From Blastobasis lacticolella (Eukaryota; Arthropoda; Insecta; Lepidoptera; Blastobasidae): a DNA stretch of 64,000 nucleotides. Below the pieces are notes generated by a model. That model had not been told where the DNA came from, made no database searches, and was given only the letters and a program-made list of their open reading frames with translations. The stretch lies in the NCBI GenBank assembly GCA_905147135.1, contig LR990048.1, positions 7,548,563-7,612,562 of the forward strand, written 5' to 3'. A program made the position numbers and the translations under genes. Shown here in pieces: positions 11,399-23,300 of the stretch (positions are counted from its first letter, which is position 1; each line of letters starts with the position of its first letter).

Positions 11399-12469
11399 AT
11401 GAGGCGAAGATATTATAGATATTTCTTGTGCGTGTGTGTGCTCCTGTATATTTACTACTTTTTCGGCGTCGGTGACTACATGCTTGCGAAGAGTTACGAC
11501 GATTTCGACTACCCCCTGAACGTGGACGTCAGGCCCTTGGTGCGGGAGGTGCTGTCGGGAGGCAAAGCCAGTATGGCACCCATTAACTACTACCCGTACC
11601 GGTTCCTTACGAACTCGGCCAAATGCAAGACGATAGAGAGACTGGATCTGTTTATAGTCATCAAGTCTGCGCTGACGCACTTCGGCCACAGAGACGCCAT
11701 AAGGCGGACTTACGGCCAGGAAAACTTGATACCGGGCAGGATTGTGAAGACGCTGTTCTTTCTAGGACTGGACAACCCGCCAAAATCGGAAACACAATCC
11801 AAAATCGAAAAGGAAATGGCCGAACATAAAGATATTATACAGATAGATTTTCATGATGATTACTACAATAGCACCATCAAAACTATGATGTCGTTCAGAT
11901 GGGTGTTCGAACATTGCGCTACTGCGGATTACTACTTGTTTACCGATGACGACATGTATGTGTCTGTAGACAAAGTGTTTGATTATATCCATGACCAAAC
12001 TTTCAAAGATAAGGATAACAGAGAAAATACTTTACAAACGAATACATTGAGAAGCGATTCAGCTCTAACAGACACCCAATTAACTGAAGAACACCTTTTC
12101 GGGGGGTACTTATTTGATTCGTCTCCTCAGAGATTCAGGAGTAGCAAATGGAGAGTCACTTATGAAGAGTATCCATGGAACAGATGGCCCCCGTACATCA
12201 CTGGTGGCGCCTATGTGGTTTCAAACATATCCATGAAGTACTTATACATAGGTAGTCTGTTCGTGAAGCATTTCAAATTCGACGACGTCTATTTGGGTAT
12301 AGTGGCTAAAAAGGTAGGGTTAGAACCTAGGCACAATGCGAATTTTCATTATTATAAGAAGCATTATAGCAAAGAGGGATATAGGGATGTGATAGCGTCG
12401 CATGGGTATAGCGACCACGAAGAGATGATTCGGGTCTGGAATGAACAAAACAGTGTAAATCGTGTTTAA
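11399..12469 (+). CDS. brn: brainiac-type beta-1,3-glycosyltransferase
   Basis: A single uninterrupted coding exon of 356 residues. I start at ATG 11399; the open frame reaches back to 11345 only across a splice acceptor (TTGGTTTCAG|GTG at 11354), so the upstream part is 5'UTR and intron. The layout is that of a type II Golgi protein: a short basic N-terminus, a signal-anchor at about residues 8-24, then a family 31 glycosyltransferase domain. Key motifs are IRRTYG (101-106), the metal-binding FTDDDMYVS (DDD at 183-185), EEYPWNRWPPYITGGAY (about 256-272), FDDVYLGIVA (294-303) and the C-terminal VIASHGYSDHEEMIRVWNE. These match Drosophila Brainiac closely. In flies it adds GlcNAc to mannosyl-glucosylceramide, building glycosphingolipids needed for Notch and EGFR signalling in the ovary. 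Unusual: about 30 extra Thr/Asp-rich residues (200-231) between the DDD region and HLFGG. Confidence 0.93.
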   Translation: MRRRYYRYFLCVCVLLYIYYFFGVGDYMLAKSYDDFDYPLNVDVRPLVREVLSGGKASMAPINYYPYRFLTNSAKCKTIERLDLFIVIKSALTHFGHRDAIRRTYGQENLIPGRIVKTLFFLGLDNPPKSETQSKIEKEMAEHKDIIQIDFHDDYYNSTIKTMMSFRWVFEHCATADYYLFTDDDMYVSVDKVFDYIHDQTFKDKDNRENTLQTNTLRSDSALTDTQLTEEHLFGGYLFDSSPQRFRSSKWRVTYEEYPWNRWPPYITGGAYVVSNISMKYLYIGSLFVKHFKFDDVYLGIVAKKVGLEPRHNANFHYYKKHYSKEGYRDVIASHGYSDHEEMIRVWNEQNSVNRV

Positions 12470-12829
12470 TAATCTAGTGTTCCTTATTGTTTATTAAAAT
12501 ATTTATTACGATTAGTTGCATTGCAATATAAATTTAGCGAATGTGCTAATCTTATTTTATGCTCATTAGTCCTATATGATATACTCATGCAAGTTTATCA
12601 TAATTTCAGTCTCAGGTCGTGCCAGGCTGAATGTAGACATAATATTCACATACGAGGGCGGAACAATATGTACTTACACGTGCTTGGCGACAGGTGGCGT
12701 TGACGAGAACCTACATACCGTAATGTACTGTAATTTTTCAAAAGACCCCGTAGCACCATACTCTTTGTGTGTGAAATATATAAAACGCGTCTGATGAAAA
12801 TTTGGCCATCTGTCGCCATATAAGGGTAT
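12470..12829. other. brn 3' flank
   Basis: Probable 3'UTR and flank. ATTAAA-like signals occur shortly after the stop (about 12495) but no classical AATAAA was fixed. An open frame at 12576-12794 follows an AG but matches nothing I know. Confidence 0.35.
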
Positions 12830-13070
12830 TTTTTTTATTCTACGCAGTGACACGAAAAGACAGATTCATGCATTTAGGTTGCAGACAACAAAATGCAGAA
12901 CCACAGGTGTGTTGTCACTGTGAGGACTAAGATGAAATGCCTCATGCCTGTAATTGTGCTGGCTACCTTATCTTTCAAACCAGAACACAACAATGCAAGC
13001 TTTGTTGCTTGGCGGCAGAAATAGATAAGGCGGAATTTATTTATTTATCCTTGTATATTAGCTTTGTGTG
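12830..13070 (+). mobile_element. Retrotransposon fragment, related to 54440-54600
   Basis: Shared blocks with 54440-54600 include GTGTTGTCACTGTGAGGA, TGCCTGTAATTGTGCTGGCT and TGGCGGCAGAAATAG. It has the look of the distal part of a non-LTR element; no intact frame is present. Confidence 0.45.
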
Positions 13071-13120
13071 AAGAACGGGTAAATTACAAATATTATACAA
13101 GTATAATGTTGGTATAACAG

Positions 13121-13405
13121 TTTATTGGAGAAAAGAATGTACAATCACAGTTAACTTAACTCTATTTACATTGAAAGGTAGGTAAAGCGAGGGGCAACGG
13201 ATAATAGCTCTTTTCTACGCGGGCCGGAGTCATGGAATGGCGTCTGCACGTGTCCGTCTTCGGACGCGAGGCGCGGGGTGCGGGGTGCGGGCGGCACGGG
13301 CCGTCCGCGCGCCGATCCCGGAAAGGGCCGAGCGCAGCTGGACAAAGCTTTCGCGGCGCAGGTACGGAACCGAGCCAAGCGCGCGCGTTACACAAGTTAT
13401 ATGAT
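13121..13405 (-). other. GC-rich island, possible terminal exon on the - strand
   Basis: Bases 13200-13390 are strikingly GC-rich compared with the AT-rich surroundings. On the - strand a frame ends near 13166, and an AATAAA lies 40 bases further (13126-13121), as expected for a last exon. On the + strand GCGCAG|GTACGG at about 13361 would be a good donor, so a + strand first exon is also possible. I recognise no protein in any frame, so both readings remain open. Confidence 0.25.
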
Positions 13406-13880
13406 TTTTGGCTACAGAGTATTAGGTAGCGTCCGAATTAATTATACATTAAAATCCAAATAGTTTTTCGAATTTAGTACATATTTTAATTACGTACATT
13501 CTGTTTTTTATGCCATATTTAACGAAATTTAATTTCGCCAATGTATATTCTTATTGTAATAATTTGTCAAATTCGAAAAAACAATTATTATTTAATGAGA
13601 TTACTAAATTTAGAGTATTTATTAGAATGGTTCTCAAAATTTAATTTTGGCTGTATATTTAGATGATGATACCAAAGATGAAGTTTTTTGGATGGATATT
13701 GTATAACAGAAAAAGTATTTATGGTAATGAATTGGATGGTGTTTGTCAACATTAGATTTTATTATTTTATTTGCTAGTAGATAATATAACATTTTGTACT
13801 TATAATGCAGTGGGCAGTGCCATAACATTGTGTTTAATTTACACATTATATCCAGGTATAATGTTAAGGAGTCCGACTCT
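13406..13880. other. Intergenic, nothing recognised
   Basis: Very AT-rich; no gene or repeat end is identified. Confidence 0.4.
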
Positions 13881-14310
13881 TCAACGAGAGGTACCGGGTT
13901 CGACATGCCCCTACCCTACCCTACACCTACTTTACCTCTATCTACCTTTTTTTCTTGCCCATAAACCTTCCTCTTGATATTATGAGTTAAATAACCCTTT
14001 GCACACTAGTTCCACTTTATTACACAAATTTTATTTAACTGCATCTTCAAGCAATTATTTTATCAAAATGTGCAAAAGGTGAGTTAATTCATAATATTAT
14101 GGAGCTCCATCACGAAGTGACAACAGAATGTGTTGAATATCTTCCTTTTGAATCACTGTCTATTGTTAAAAACCGCATTTCAATTTATTTGCATATACAT
14201 TGCATAGACATATAAATAACGTGTATGTTTTATCTCGTGAACAATAAACTGTTAAATAACAATAGTACATAGGGACAGACGGTGCGAAACGACTTTGTTT
14301 TATACTATGT
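13880..14310 (+). mobile_element. Dispersed repeat interrupted by a Penelope-type end
   Basis: The outer parts match 7620-7890 (CTACCC run, CTTCCTCTTG, CACTGTCTATTGTTAAAAAC, GACAGACGGTGCGAAACGAC). Between them, about 13995-14145, lies sequence related to the end of the Penelope-like element at 37914-38060: CACTAGTTCCACTTTATTA, TCTTCAAGCAATTATTTTAT and CTCCATCACGAAGTGACAAC. CTTCCT.TTGAAT occurs on both sides, as a target duplication would. Confidence 0.5.
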
Positions 14311-14329
14311 ATAGATGCACATTAGCTGA

Positions 14330-14415
14330 ACACCAGCCGATGCTCTTAAGTTGAGAGAAGACATCGTCCAGGGCCATCGGCCAATCTGGCCAGGTTCCCT
14401 TGTTAACTGGGTAAC
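14330..14415 (+). repeat. Short dispersed repeat fragment
   Basis: The block TGGCCAGGTTCCCTTGTTAA followed by CTGGGTAAC resembles the unit at 36915-36960 and the GTAAACAGGGTCAC block of family M1. It is a fragment only. Confidence 0.35.
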
Positions 14416-15540
14416 ATTACATTACATAATGTAAGTATGTAATGCATATAATTTAGATAGATTTAATAATTGTAAAGTGTGAAAACATTCTTAAATTATA
14501 TGGCTACCACTGTATGTGTCACCGAATTACTGGGGTCAACTTACACCTACCTATGTAACTTGAAGCATTAATATGTTTCTTTAGCCTCCATGACTTAAAT
14601 ATAACATTCATTGAATATTTTCGTATTATGTGTTTCAAGTAGGTTTGTTTTTAAAATATGTCAAGATTGTGTATGAAAAGAAAATATAGATGTTCAAGAA
14701 GGGAATTTGATAACAGTACCACACAAGAAATGTAATGCTCAATTATTCTTGGTGTAATATATTGTAAACAGTTGGTTGTTGTAAACTAGTTTTTAGTTTG
14801 TAGGTACTTATGAAGTATGTAGTTTAAGTATGTTCCTATGAATTTTTTGCTGTACAGTTAGCCCAGCTTGCACCAAATTCTTAAACGCGTTTAAGAATTA
14901 CATTTCATGTTTTTTGTATGAATATTTTTGTTTAAGTGTCAGCTTAAATGCGCTTATGAAGTTGAATAAGCCGACCTTAGTATCAGAACTAGCTAAGCAA
15001 CCAGACTTCAGAAATGATCTGACCAGAAGACTGAAAAAACTGCTAATTAGAATGACATTTGTGAACTGTGGCCATACCGAAACGGAATTTGTCATCTTAA
15101 TTAAAATAATTAAGTTATCATAGTCGTTCGGATAATTCTGGTTCGCTTAGCTACTTTTGATGCGGACTTTGGCTAATATTTTTTCATACTTCTCTTTTTC
15201 CAGTATTATTACGTCATTATCAGTGGTTTATCATATCAGAATCCGCTAAAATGTAAATAGTTGTAGAAATATGGGTACACAGGTACACGGGGTTGTATGT
15301 TACCGAATAAACCTTGTTTGTCCGACTGTACCAGTGAACCATTTTGTTATTGAAGAAATAGGTGCAACATATTTTTACTCACAAATTGGCCAAACGAGTA
15401 GCCTTATCACTGTCAAAATAACGCCGTACGTCGTACTGGCTGAAATCTAACCCACAATTTTGAGTGTTAGATTCTTGATAAAAGGGAATTTAATTTTCTT
15501 AGGGGGTTCCCCTAATGATATGGCATGATGTATTTTGCTA
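14416..15540. other. Intergenic, no gene seen
   Basis: AT-rich with small open frames in both strands at 14898-15123. None of them resembles a known protein or has splice signals. Confidence 0.4.
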
Positions 15541-15790
15541 CAGTAGCGCCATCTAGTGGAATTTTGATAAGAGGCCTTTCTTTTTATTAAACCGTATATT
15601 ATGGATTCTGCTGATAAACCGCCCAGCCCTGGGGCCCGATTTTTGTACCGCTCGCATCCACACGAGCGCTTGCGTTTGCTACCTATCTCTTTCACACTCT
15701 CGGTAAATTGCTAAAGACAGAAGAGACAAGCTTTAGAAGACGAGTGCGCTCGCGTGTATGGTTTGATACGAGTGGTTGAAGTATGACAAA
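15541..15790. repeat. Dispersed repeat with CTCF-like core, also near 61525-61660
   Basis: It opens with TAGCGCCATCTAGTGG and contains CGCTCGCATCCACACGAGCG followed by the CTATCTC/AGAGAC pair of inverted blocks. A related unit with GCATCTACACGAGCGCTTGC lies in a dynein intron at 61545-61660. No coding capacity. Confidence 0.45.
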
Positions 15791-16940
15791 TGTGTTTGAA
15801 CCCCGAACATGCGAGAGTAGTCAAGCAATTATAACGACGACAAAGCTTCTTGGGTTGTGCCGTCGATGTGCTAGCGATGTTTTCAATTTTATTGTATCTT
15901 GTGTAATTTGTGGTTGACGTCTATATGAATTTTGCAATAGTACAGGTAGAAATAAAGAAAGTATTTTATTATATTTGGAATTTTTATTTCAACAAAATAA
16001 CATGGTAACAAAAACAGAGGTACTACGTACTTAATCTTATAAATAAAAATCTAGGATATAATCTTTCTCGTACGTACATGACATAATTTCAAGACTACAT
16101 ACAAGCATAATAACCACCAATAAATGTCATGGTAAAAGTTCTGTCATGCTTATAGGTAATGCGGATCTAAGACCACCTTACAATATACCTAAGGGCTGTT
16201 AAACAGCATAACTATTACCATTACGTCATATCGTAGTAATTAAGGTACTCATTAGTTACATTAACTGATTTTACGTCGACCTTTGTTTATTATGGCGTAT
16301 TCTTTACGTTCTAGTAAACTAAACCAAAGACCCAATCATAACTTGGCACATAGTTTTGCGACTCACAACCTTGCGAACAATGGCACGAAAATTGTATAAT
16401 ATTCGATTAATCTACGTATGAAAGAGAGCACCTGATTTATCTCAATAGTCTTTGACTAAATGGTACATTTTATGAACAACTCTTCTTAAATAATATTGCA
16501 CCTCAAAACCCTGAATTCCATAGAAATACGACATACTCGTCAATACTGTATTCCACGAGTGTTTTACATAGTTACGCCCATACAATATTCTCTATACATA
16601 TATATTCTTACAACAATTTAGGTACCTATATAACTTTCGTAATAATAGCAAATGCACGTGTCATTCAATTCATAAGTAATCATAATATTGACGATAATAA
16701 CACTATCTTTATAGTGATATAAATGCAATTATAGAAGTTACATGTCATTCACTCGTAATTATATGGAAATTATAATAACACGGAGTGACAATGGGCTCTC
16801 AAGACTATTCTACCCGTATTAGGGTCGGCTTGCGACAGCGGAAGACCAAGGTCAACCTTACACAAACCAAATGATGGAAATTACAAGTAAATACGTTGCT
16901 ATGGTCTTCGTCTATCTAAAGTAACTCCATACCCTCTCTA
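15791..16940. other. Intergenic, possible threonine aldolase 3' flank
   Basis: No gene is seen. TTTATT blocks (AATAAA on the - strand) near 15965 and 16287 could end the threonine aldolase transcript, which runs leftward from its stop at 17350. Confidence 0.3.
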
Positions 16941-16941
16941 C

Positions 16942-17257
16942 CTGTAGGCCTGTAGCACAAGTTGCTCTCGCGCGCGATAAGCGAGAAAAAGCGCGACATA
17001 GTTATTGCTATCTCTTTCGTCTTAGTATTGAGATAAAGAGACAAACGCTCTCTCGTGGCGCGAGCTTTATCGCGGACACACTTGTGCTAGGGCCACTGCA
17101 CGGCTAGCAAAAGTATCACCGCGACATAACTCGCGCCGCGAAAGAGCCTATGTTTCTTTCTCTCAATACTAAGATGAAAGAGAGCAGTATTTATGTCACG
17201 CCGTTTCTCGTTTATCGCGCGCGAGAACACACTCGTGCTAGCCGTGCTGCTCACCCT
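16942..17257. mobile_element. Two adjacent palindromic MITEs
   Basis: Two related fold-back units lie side by side, about 16942-17092 and 17098-17257. Each begins or ends with a TAGCAC..GT / CTAGC..GTG block and contains CTCTCGCGCGCGATAA, an ATCTCTTTC.TCTTAGTATT core and AAAGAGA. The first half of each can pair with the second. They sit 93 bases beyond the threonine aldolase stop, so probably within its 3'UTR. Confidence 0.6.
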
Positions 17258-17349
17258 ATAAATAAAAACTAGAAAGATCACTGATACGTATACAATAGAT
17301 GTGGTGAAGTATGGTTACAATATACGCTCTCCTCACTTCCCAGCCACAC

Positions 17350-20300
17350 TCACTTAGCCTTAGTGTTGCCAGCTTCAATCTCCTTGAAAACGTACGTGAT
17401 CTTCATGATGGCCAGCCACAGATCCTCGTCGCTGATGTCCGCGTGCAGCGTGAACCGAATCGTCTTGGGATTGAACTCGATGGCCTTCACTATCACGCCC
17501 TCGTCGTTTTCGGTCTTGCAGTCACCCTGGAGGAAGTTTTATAGCTTACAATACAAGTGGTATTTAAATAATTGTGTAAGTTAATTGGTAGTAACCGATA
17601 ACGTGTAGTATTACATATACACCTCGTGGGATAGCGATGCTATTCCATTGCGTATGTATTGCACAGGGTGCATTGGCGCTCATTGGGGGTGGACATGTCC
17701 AGCAGTGGACTAGTATAGGCTGATGATGATGATGAATAATTATGTCGTGAGGATGGCGAAGATCGGGCAAAGTGGGGAAGAAAGAGACAGAAGGACCCTG
17801 GCAGAAGCCGGGAGGGGCTCAATCTTGGTTGAGGACTTAAGGGCTCTAAGGAGGCTGAAGCCCAAACCACCAGCTGTGAACCTAGCCCAACCCACCAGCT
17901 GTGAACCCAGCCCAACCCACCGTCTGTGACCCCAGCCCAACCCACCAGCTGTGACCCCAGCCCAACCCACTACCCGTAAACCCAGCTCAACCAACCACCC
18001 GTAAACCCAGCCCAACCCACCACCCGTAGACCCAGCCCAACCCATCACCTGTAAACCCAACCCACCAGCTGTGAACCTACCTGTGTCTCCGAGAGGCAGA
18101 CCTGTGCGCCCAGTACGGGCGCGGCGGTGAGCGGTCCGGGCGGCAGCCGCACCAGCTCGATGTTGTTTGAATCCAACCCAACCCAGCAGCTGTCTTCCCA
18201 GCTCAACCTACCACCCGTAAACCCAACCCAACCCACCAGCTGTGAACCCACCTGCGTCTCCGAGAGGCAGACCTGTGCGAGCCGCTGCAGCACGGGCGCG
18301 GCGGAGAGTGGTCCGGGCGGCAGCCGCACCAGCACGATGTTGGTGTGCTGCCCCTCCACGTCTACTTGGAACGACGGCAGCTGGAGGCCCTCGATCACTA
18401 AGGGTGGGGGGTTTAAGATGTTGTATTGAGATGTTACTGTTGTATCTAGTTATTTATTGGCCGTTGAATGGATAGTATAAAGGGGGATATGCGGGGGCGA
18501 GGTGTACCAAGATGACGACTGTTAAAGTTATTGGAGATATTGAAAGATATATCTAATGTACTAAACAATAAACAAATTTTGAGTTTGACTTCACCTAATG
18601 GAATAGATAAGGGCAGGTGGATGGTGATTTATTGGCCAATTAGTTCAAGATTTTAACTGATAAATGAGGTGGCAATTTCAAGGCCAGAGTGAATAGAGCT
18701 TACGATAGCAGAGACGCACCCGCACGGCTCCAAGGCATCTAAAAGACTGTGAGGGCACTGTCGGTTATCATACATCATCGAGTACAAGAAATCCCACCGC
18801 ACAAACGTTGGTCTGCCTATATAACTCCGACACGCACGGTTCAGTCGAAAATTAATTTGTGAGTCTGCTCCACCTTTACTATCGCTACAAAGTGGCGTAC
18901 TCTATGACGTAGGAAAAACATGCGTTGCCTTTACAGTCTCTGCTATCGTAGGACCTATACAGAATGAAAGCATGACGGAGCATACCTGTCAATTTTATTT
19001 ATTTATTAAAACTTTATGCACAAAATGGTACAATGGCGGATATAAAGCTAAAATAGCCTTATCTACTAGTCAACTAAGACATATTGGGTAAAGAAAAATG
19101 TAGGCGGTGCAAGAGAATTCGAGACGGTCTATTCACTCTGGCCTTAACACAACCTCACCCGAAGAGCACACTAGCAAAATTATCCAGAGCCATCACCACA
19201 CTACACTAGCAAAAGTAGACATCACGTACCCAGTGCCAGCCGCTTGGCCCGTTTGTGGTCGAGCTGCAGCTGCGGCACGATTTCGTCGAGCCCCACGCGC
19301 GCCGCCGCGGCCAGCACGCCCGCCTGCCGCATCCCCCCGCCCAGCATCTTGCGCATGCGACGGGCCCTGACACAACACAACACACGTGGGATTCATTAAA
19401 TCATCATCATCATCGTCCTAGCGCTCATCCCGGCCTCTGCCAGGGTCCGCTTTAATACAAATTCTTCCCCACTTCGCCAGGTCTTCGGCATCCTCGCGTC
19501 GTAAGCCGTTGGCTCTCGCATTCGACTCAGCGATGTCAATCCATCGCTTCTTGGGTCGCCCACGGGGCCTCTTTCCTGATACCGACAGGTTCAGGCACCT
19601 ATTTCCCACGTATCCCTACGTGGGATAAATTAAATATCTATCTTTAATTCATAAACCAATTTTACAATATCTAATGTGAAAGGCATTACATAGTTGACAA
19701 TGATGATCAGTGTGTGTCAGACGATAATAAGGAAATGACTGTTAAATTTTGACTTGCTAGGTCCCTTCGGTAAAACCTTCGACTTCGGCCGGGTTTTAAG
19801 GAAGAACTTTTTTGTGGACGCAACCGAAGCTTCGGTCGGAAACTACTTTTTACCCTTTAGGTTACGTCAGTATACAGGGCGTCCCAAGACTATGAGACAT
19901 GAAGGGAAAGTACCTTAAATATCGTAGATAGGATATTTTGCTGAAAGAACACTTATGTTATTTTTAAAAGTCAGTAATACTGCATTCAAAGATCCGTTCC
20001 GTTCCGTTCCGTTCCGTTCCAGGTACAACACCAGCCAGAAGTTCTTCTGCAAGGGTGTATGTAGGTCATATCAGAAAGAACCAGGTATGATGTCGCCTAC
20101 GTCCGTGATTCCGTCGTCTGTACTTGTATTTTGAGCAACCGAGTTCAGCGGGTGGCACGGGTATCACCCGAAGAACTGGTTTGCTCCGGATACCGTCGCG
20201 GACGTGGGAGTTGTTGGACTTAAGCGACACCACATCGCGTTCCCGGCTGATTTGCGCTACCTCCAGCCCGAGATACCAGTGCGCACGTAGATGCGAGGGG

Positions 20301-23300
20301 ACTGTAGGGCTTTCGCAGTCAGGATGGGAGCGACAGGAGTTAGATTAGAACCGACAAGAATTCATACATCGAGCCAGTGTGAGGGAGGATAGATAATATA
20401 CTTGGTGTGTAAATATATAAAAGATGGATGCTATAGACTGCTGTGGTTGGTTCTGCTCCGGTTATGGTGTTCTGTTGGCTCTGCAGTGAGTGTTGTTCCG
20501 GGTTGATCCTGTTCATCTTCTGCGGATTTGTTTGCAGTGCAGGAGGTTTGTAGGCTCTCTGGCTCTGATTCGGAATCCGTTTCCTGTGATTTATATACTT
20601 TATCTGCTTCCCTTTTCATCAGGGTCCTGTTTCGTGCTAATTCCTTCCAGGATTCCTTGGATCTTCTGGTATACTTGACTATGTCCTGATCTAGCGAGTC
20701 CTCCCATGTAAAGATCGGCCGGCCGACTTTGCGTTTGTTTTCTCTGTATTCTCTGGCTGCGTGCAGTATATGTGGTGTGTCGCGTCTTATTATGTGGCCG
20801 AAATACGATAGTCTACGGACTTTGATTATTTTTGTGATAGTTTTACCATCTAAGATTTGCCATATTTTTTTGCGAGGTTTGTCTCTGCAGAGATTTAACA
20901 TGCTCCCCAAAATGTGTCTCTCGTACCTCCGTAGTTTTGAACGATTGGTTTTTGTTTGGGATGCTACGTTCATTCCGTATGTCATGGTTGGACATAAGAC
21001 CATTTTATATATTAATCTGGCGATTTTCCACTCCAATCTGTGGTTCTTCACAAAAGGGTTGACTATTTTGGAATGGATGACTGCCTTGTGGCACCGATGC
21101 TTAATGCAGCTCCGCCTGTCGTGGGAGGCTGTAAGGTACGTGCCTAAATATTTTATCTCGCTCGTGGGTTGGATTATCGCACCCCCTAGAGATACGCTGC
21201 TGAGGTTGCTAGTTGCCGGATTGATTGGATCTCGGATAATCAATTTGGTTTTAGACTCATTTATGACAAGTCCAACACTCTCAAGAAGTTTTTTCATTTT
21301 AGATATGGTCCTGTCCAATTTGGTTATGTCAATTCCAATAAGAATCACGTCATCGGCAAAAGATAAGATGAGCGGAGGCGTGATTTTAAAATCTTGGTCA
21401 AGGCTGACCTCTTCGTCTTCCTCTTCAAGTGTCCGCAGTACCTCGTCCATGACTATTGTGAATAGTCTAGGAGACAGTGGGCATCCCTGCTTAACACCTT
21501 TTCCTTTATCTATGATGTCGGTATTGTGACCGCACCAGGAAATAAGCGTTTTTTCCTTCATGCAAGCCTCTAATATCCTATTCGTTAGGTGAGTACCGGT
21601 GCGGGTGAGGAGTATATCCCGCAGTGCCTCAAGCTTGACAGTGTCAAATGCTTTTTCAATATCGAGTGCTGCGACGTATGTTTTGATGCCCGCGTTCCAA
21701 TTGGTATCCAGTATGCGCCTGAGTGTAAACATATGGTCATCGGTCGACCTGTCTTGTAAGAAGGCCGCCTGATAATTTCCTAATTGGACTTTTTCGTCAA
21801 TTCTTTTTAAAATGTAATTGGCATATATTCTATACCCGACGTTACATATGGATATCTTCCGGAAATCCGACACCTGTTTCGGGTTTCTAACCTTTGGGAT
21901 AGGAATTCTAAAAATTACTTGCTTCGTCTGGGAATCCAATCGACTTAAATGTGAAAAAAAAAAATCACCCCTATTTTTATGATGCTAATCGAAAGAATGG
22001 ACAAAAAATAATAATTCTTCTTAAGTAACATAGTATTTTAAAAGAAAGGAACAACAATTTCAAGAAAATAATTATATCCGACGATGACGTTCGAAAAATT
22101 GCGATATTATAATTCCATAGATAGCGTTGATTATTCGCAAATAAGTACCTACTTAATAAAAGACTTCCTAGCACAGTTTTCCTTATTATAAGTGCACGTG
22201 CACATAAAATGATAAAACTTTGTATTTAAATACGTCTTCTGTAAGCTGGACAGAACGCAAATTTCGACGTCCTGTAGATATTCTGTGCTTTAGGGTCACA
22301 TGGTCCACTGTGTCAAAATGTTCACTGCACAAAGTTGTCCACTGCATCTTAGATCAAATAAGCTCTGTATTAACAAAAGGTTGATCTAAGATACCACAGA
22401 AATATAAAGGAAGTGTCAAAATATGTACGCTATGAAACAAACCACCCTTTTGAAAAATTGCATGTAGATATGACTGTAGCGTATTAGACACTTCGGTTTC
22501 TGTCACGACTGGTCAAAAGGTTAAAACGACCACTTTATAATGTCCACTTTTTCAAAAATTTCCCATTCAGTCGTGGGTCCTCGCGTTTACTTAAAGACTA
22601 AGGAGGAAGAAAATCCTATTCTACAGATGAAATATTCCACAAGGTGCACAAAACTTCCCTATTTAAATTCAAAGTAAAGTATGAATGAATTAACTCTTCT
22701 TAAATTGAAATGGGGAAGTTTTGTGCACGTAGATGATCTTTCTTCCCCCTGTCGTCACTTATTTTGTCGTTTTCTATTCAAACGTAGGTACTTTAGCACT
22801 ACGAACTAATCACTCACTGCTGTATGAAGTGGTACGAGCCAGCCACCGCCGAGCCGACCGGCGCACACAGTCCCTTGCTGAATGCTACGGCCACACTCTC
22901 GCAGTCCCGCGCCACCCGCGCCGGGCTCTCGCCTAGGTATGCGCACGCGTTGAACAGTCTCGCTCCGTCCATGTGGATCGGGAGGTTGTGCTTTTTGCAC
23001 AGCGCGTGTAGGGAGTCCAACCAGGCCATGGGTAGAACCTGCGGTGGAGAATGTTACGTGAGTCAGCCACTCTGGTTCGGGCGTCCCGCATTAAAAACAA
23101 AAAAGGTTATAGACTGTGAGGGCGCCGTAGATTAACTTTTATTTTATGTGTATATTATATCAAAAAGGGAAACTGCCCAGAGGATGTAAGGCATCACGGC
23201 GTGGTGACTGATGACTTTGCCTCTACCTTCGCGTGCATAAAACAGCTCACCCTTTCATCAAATCGGGTCAGCCGTTTTTATTATTGCCTAGGGACGACAC

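Noticed and set aside
14898..15123. Overlapping small frames on both strands
   Set aside because: Short, AT-driven frames with no homology; likely chance.
20729..21529. 266-codon + strand open frame
   Set aside because: It is antisense to the intact reverse-transcriptase frame on the - strand and has no homology of its own.
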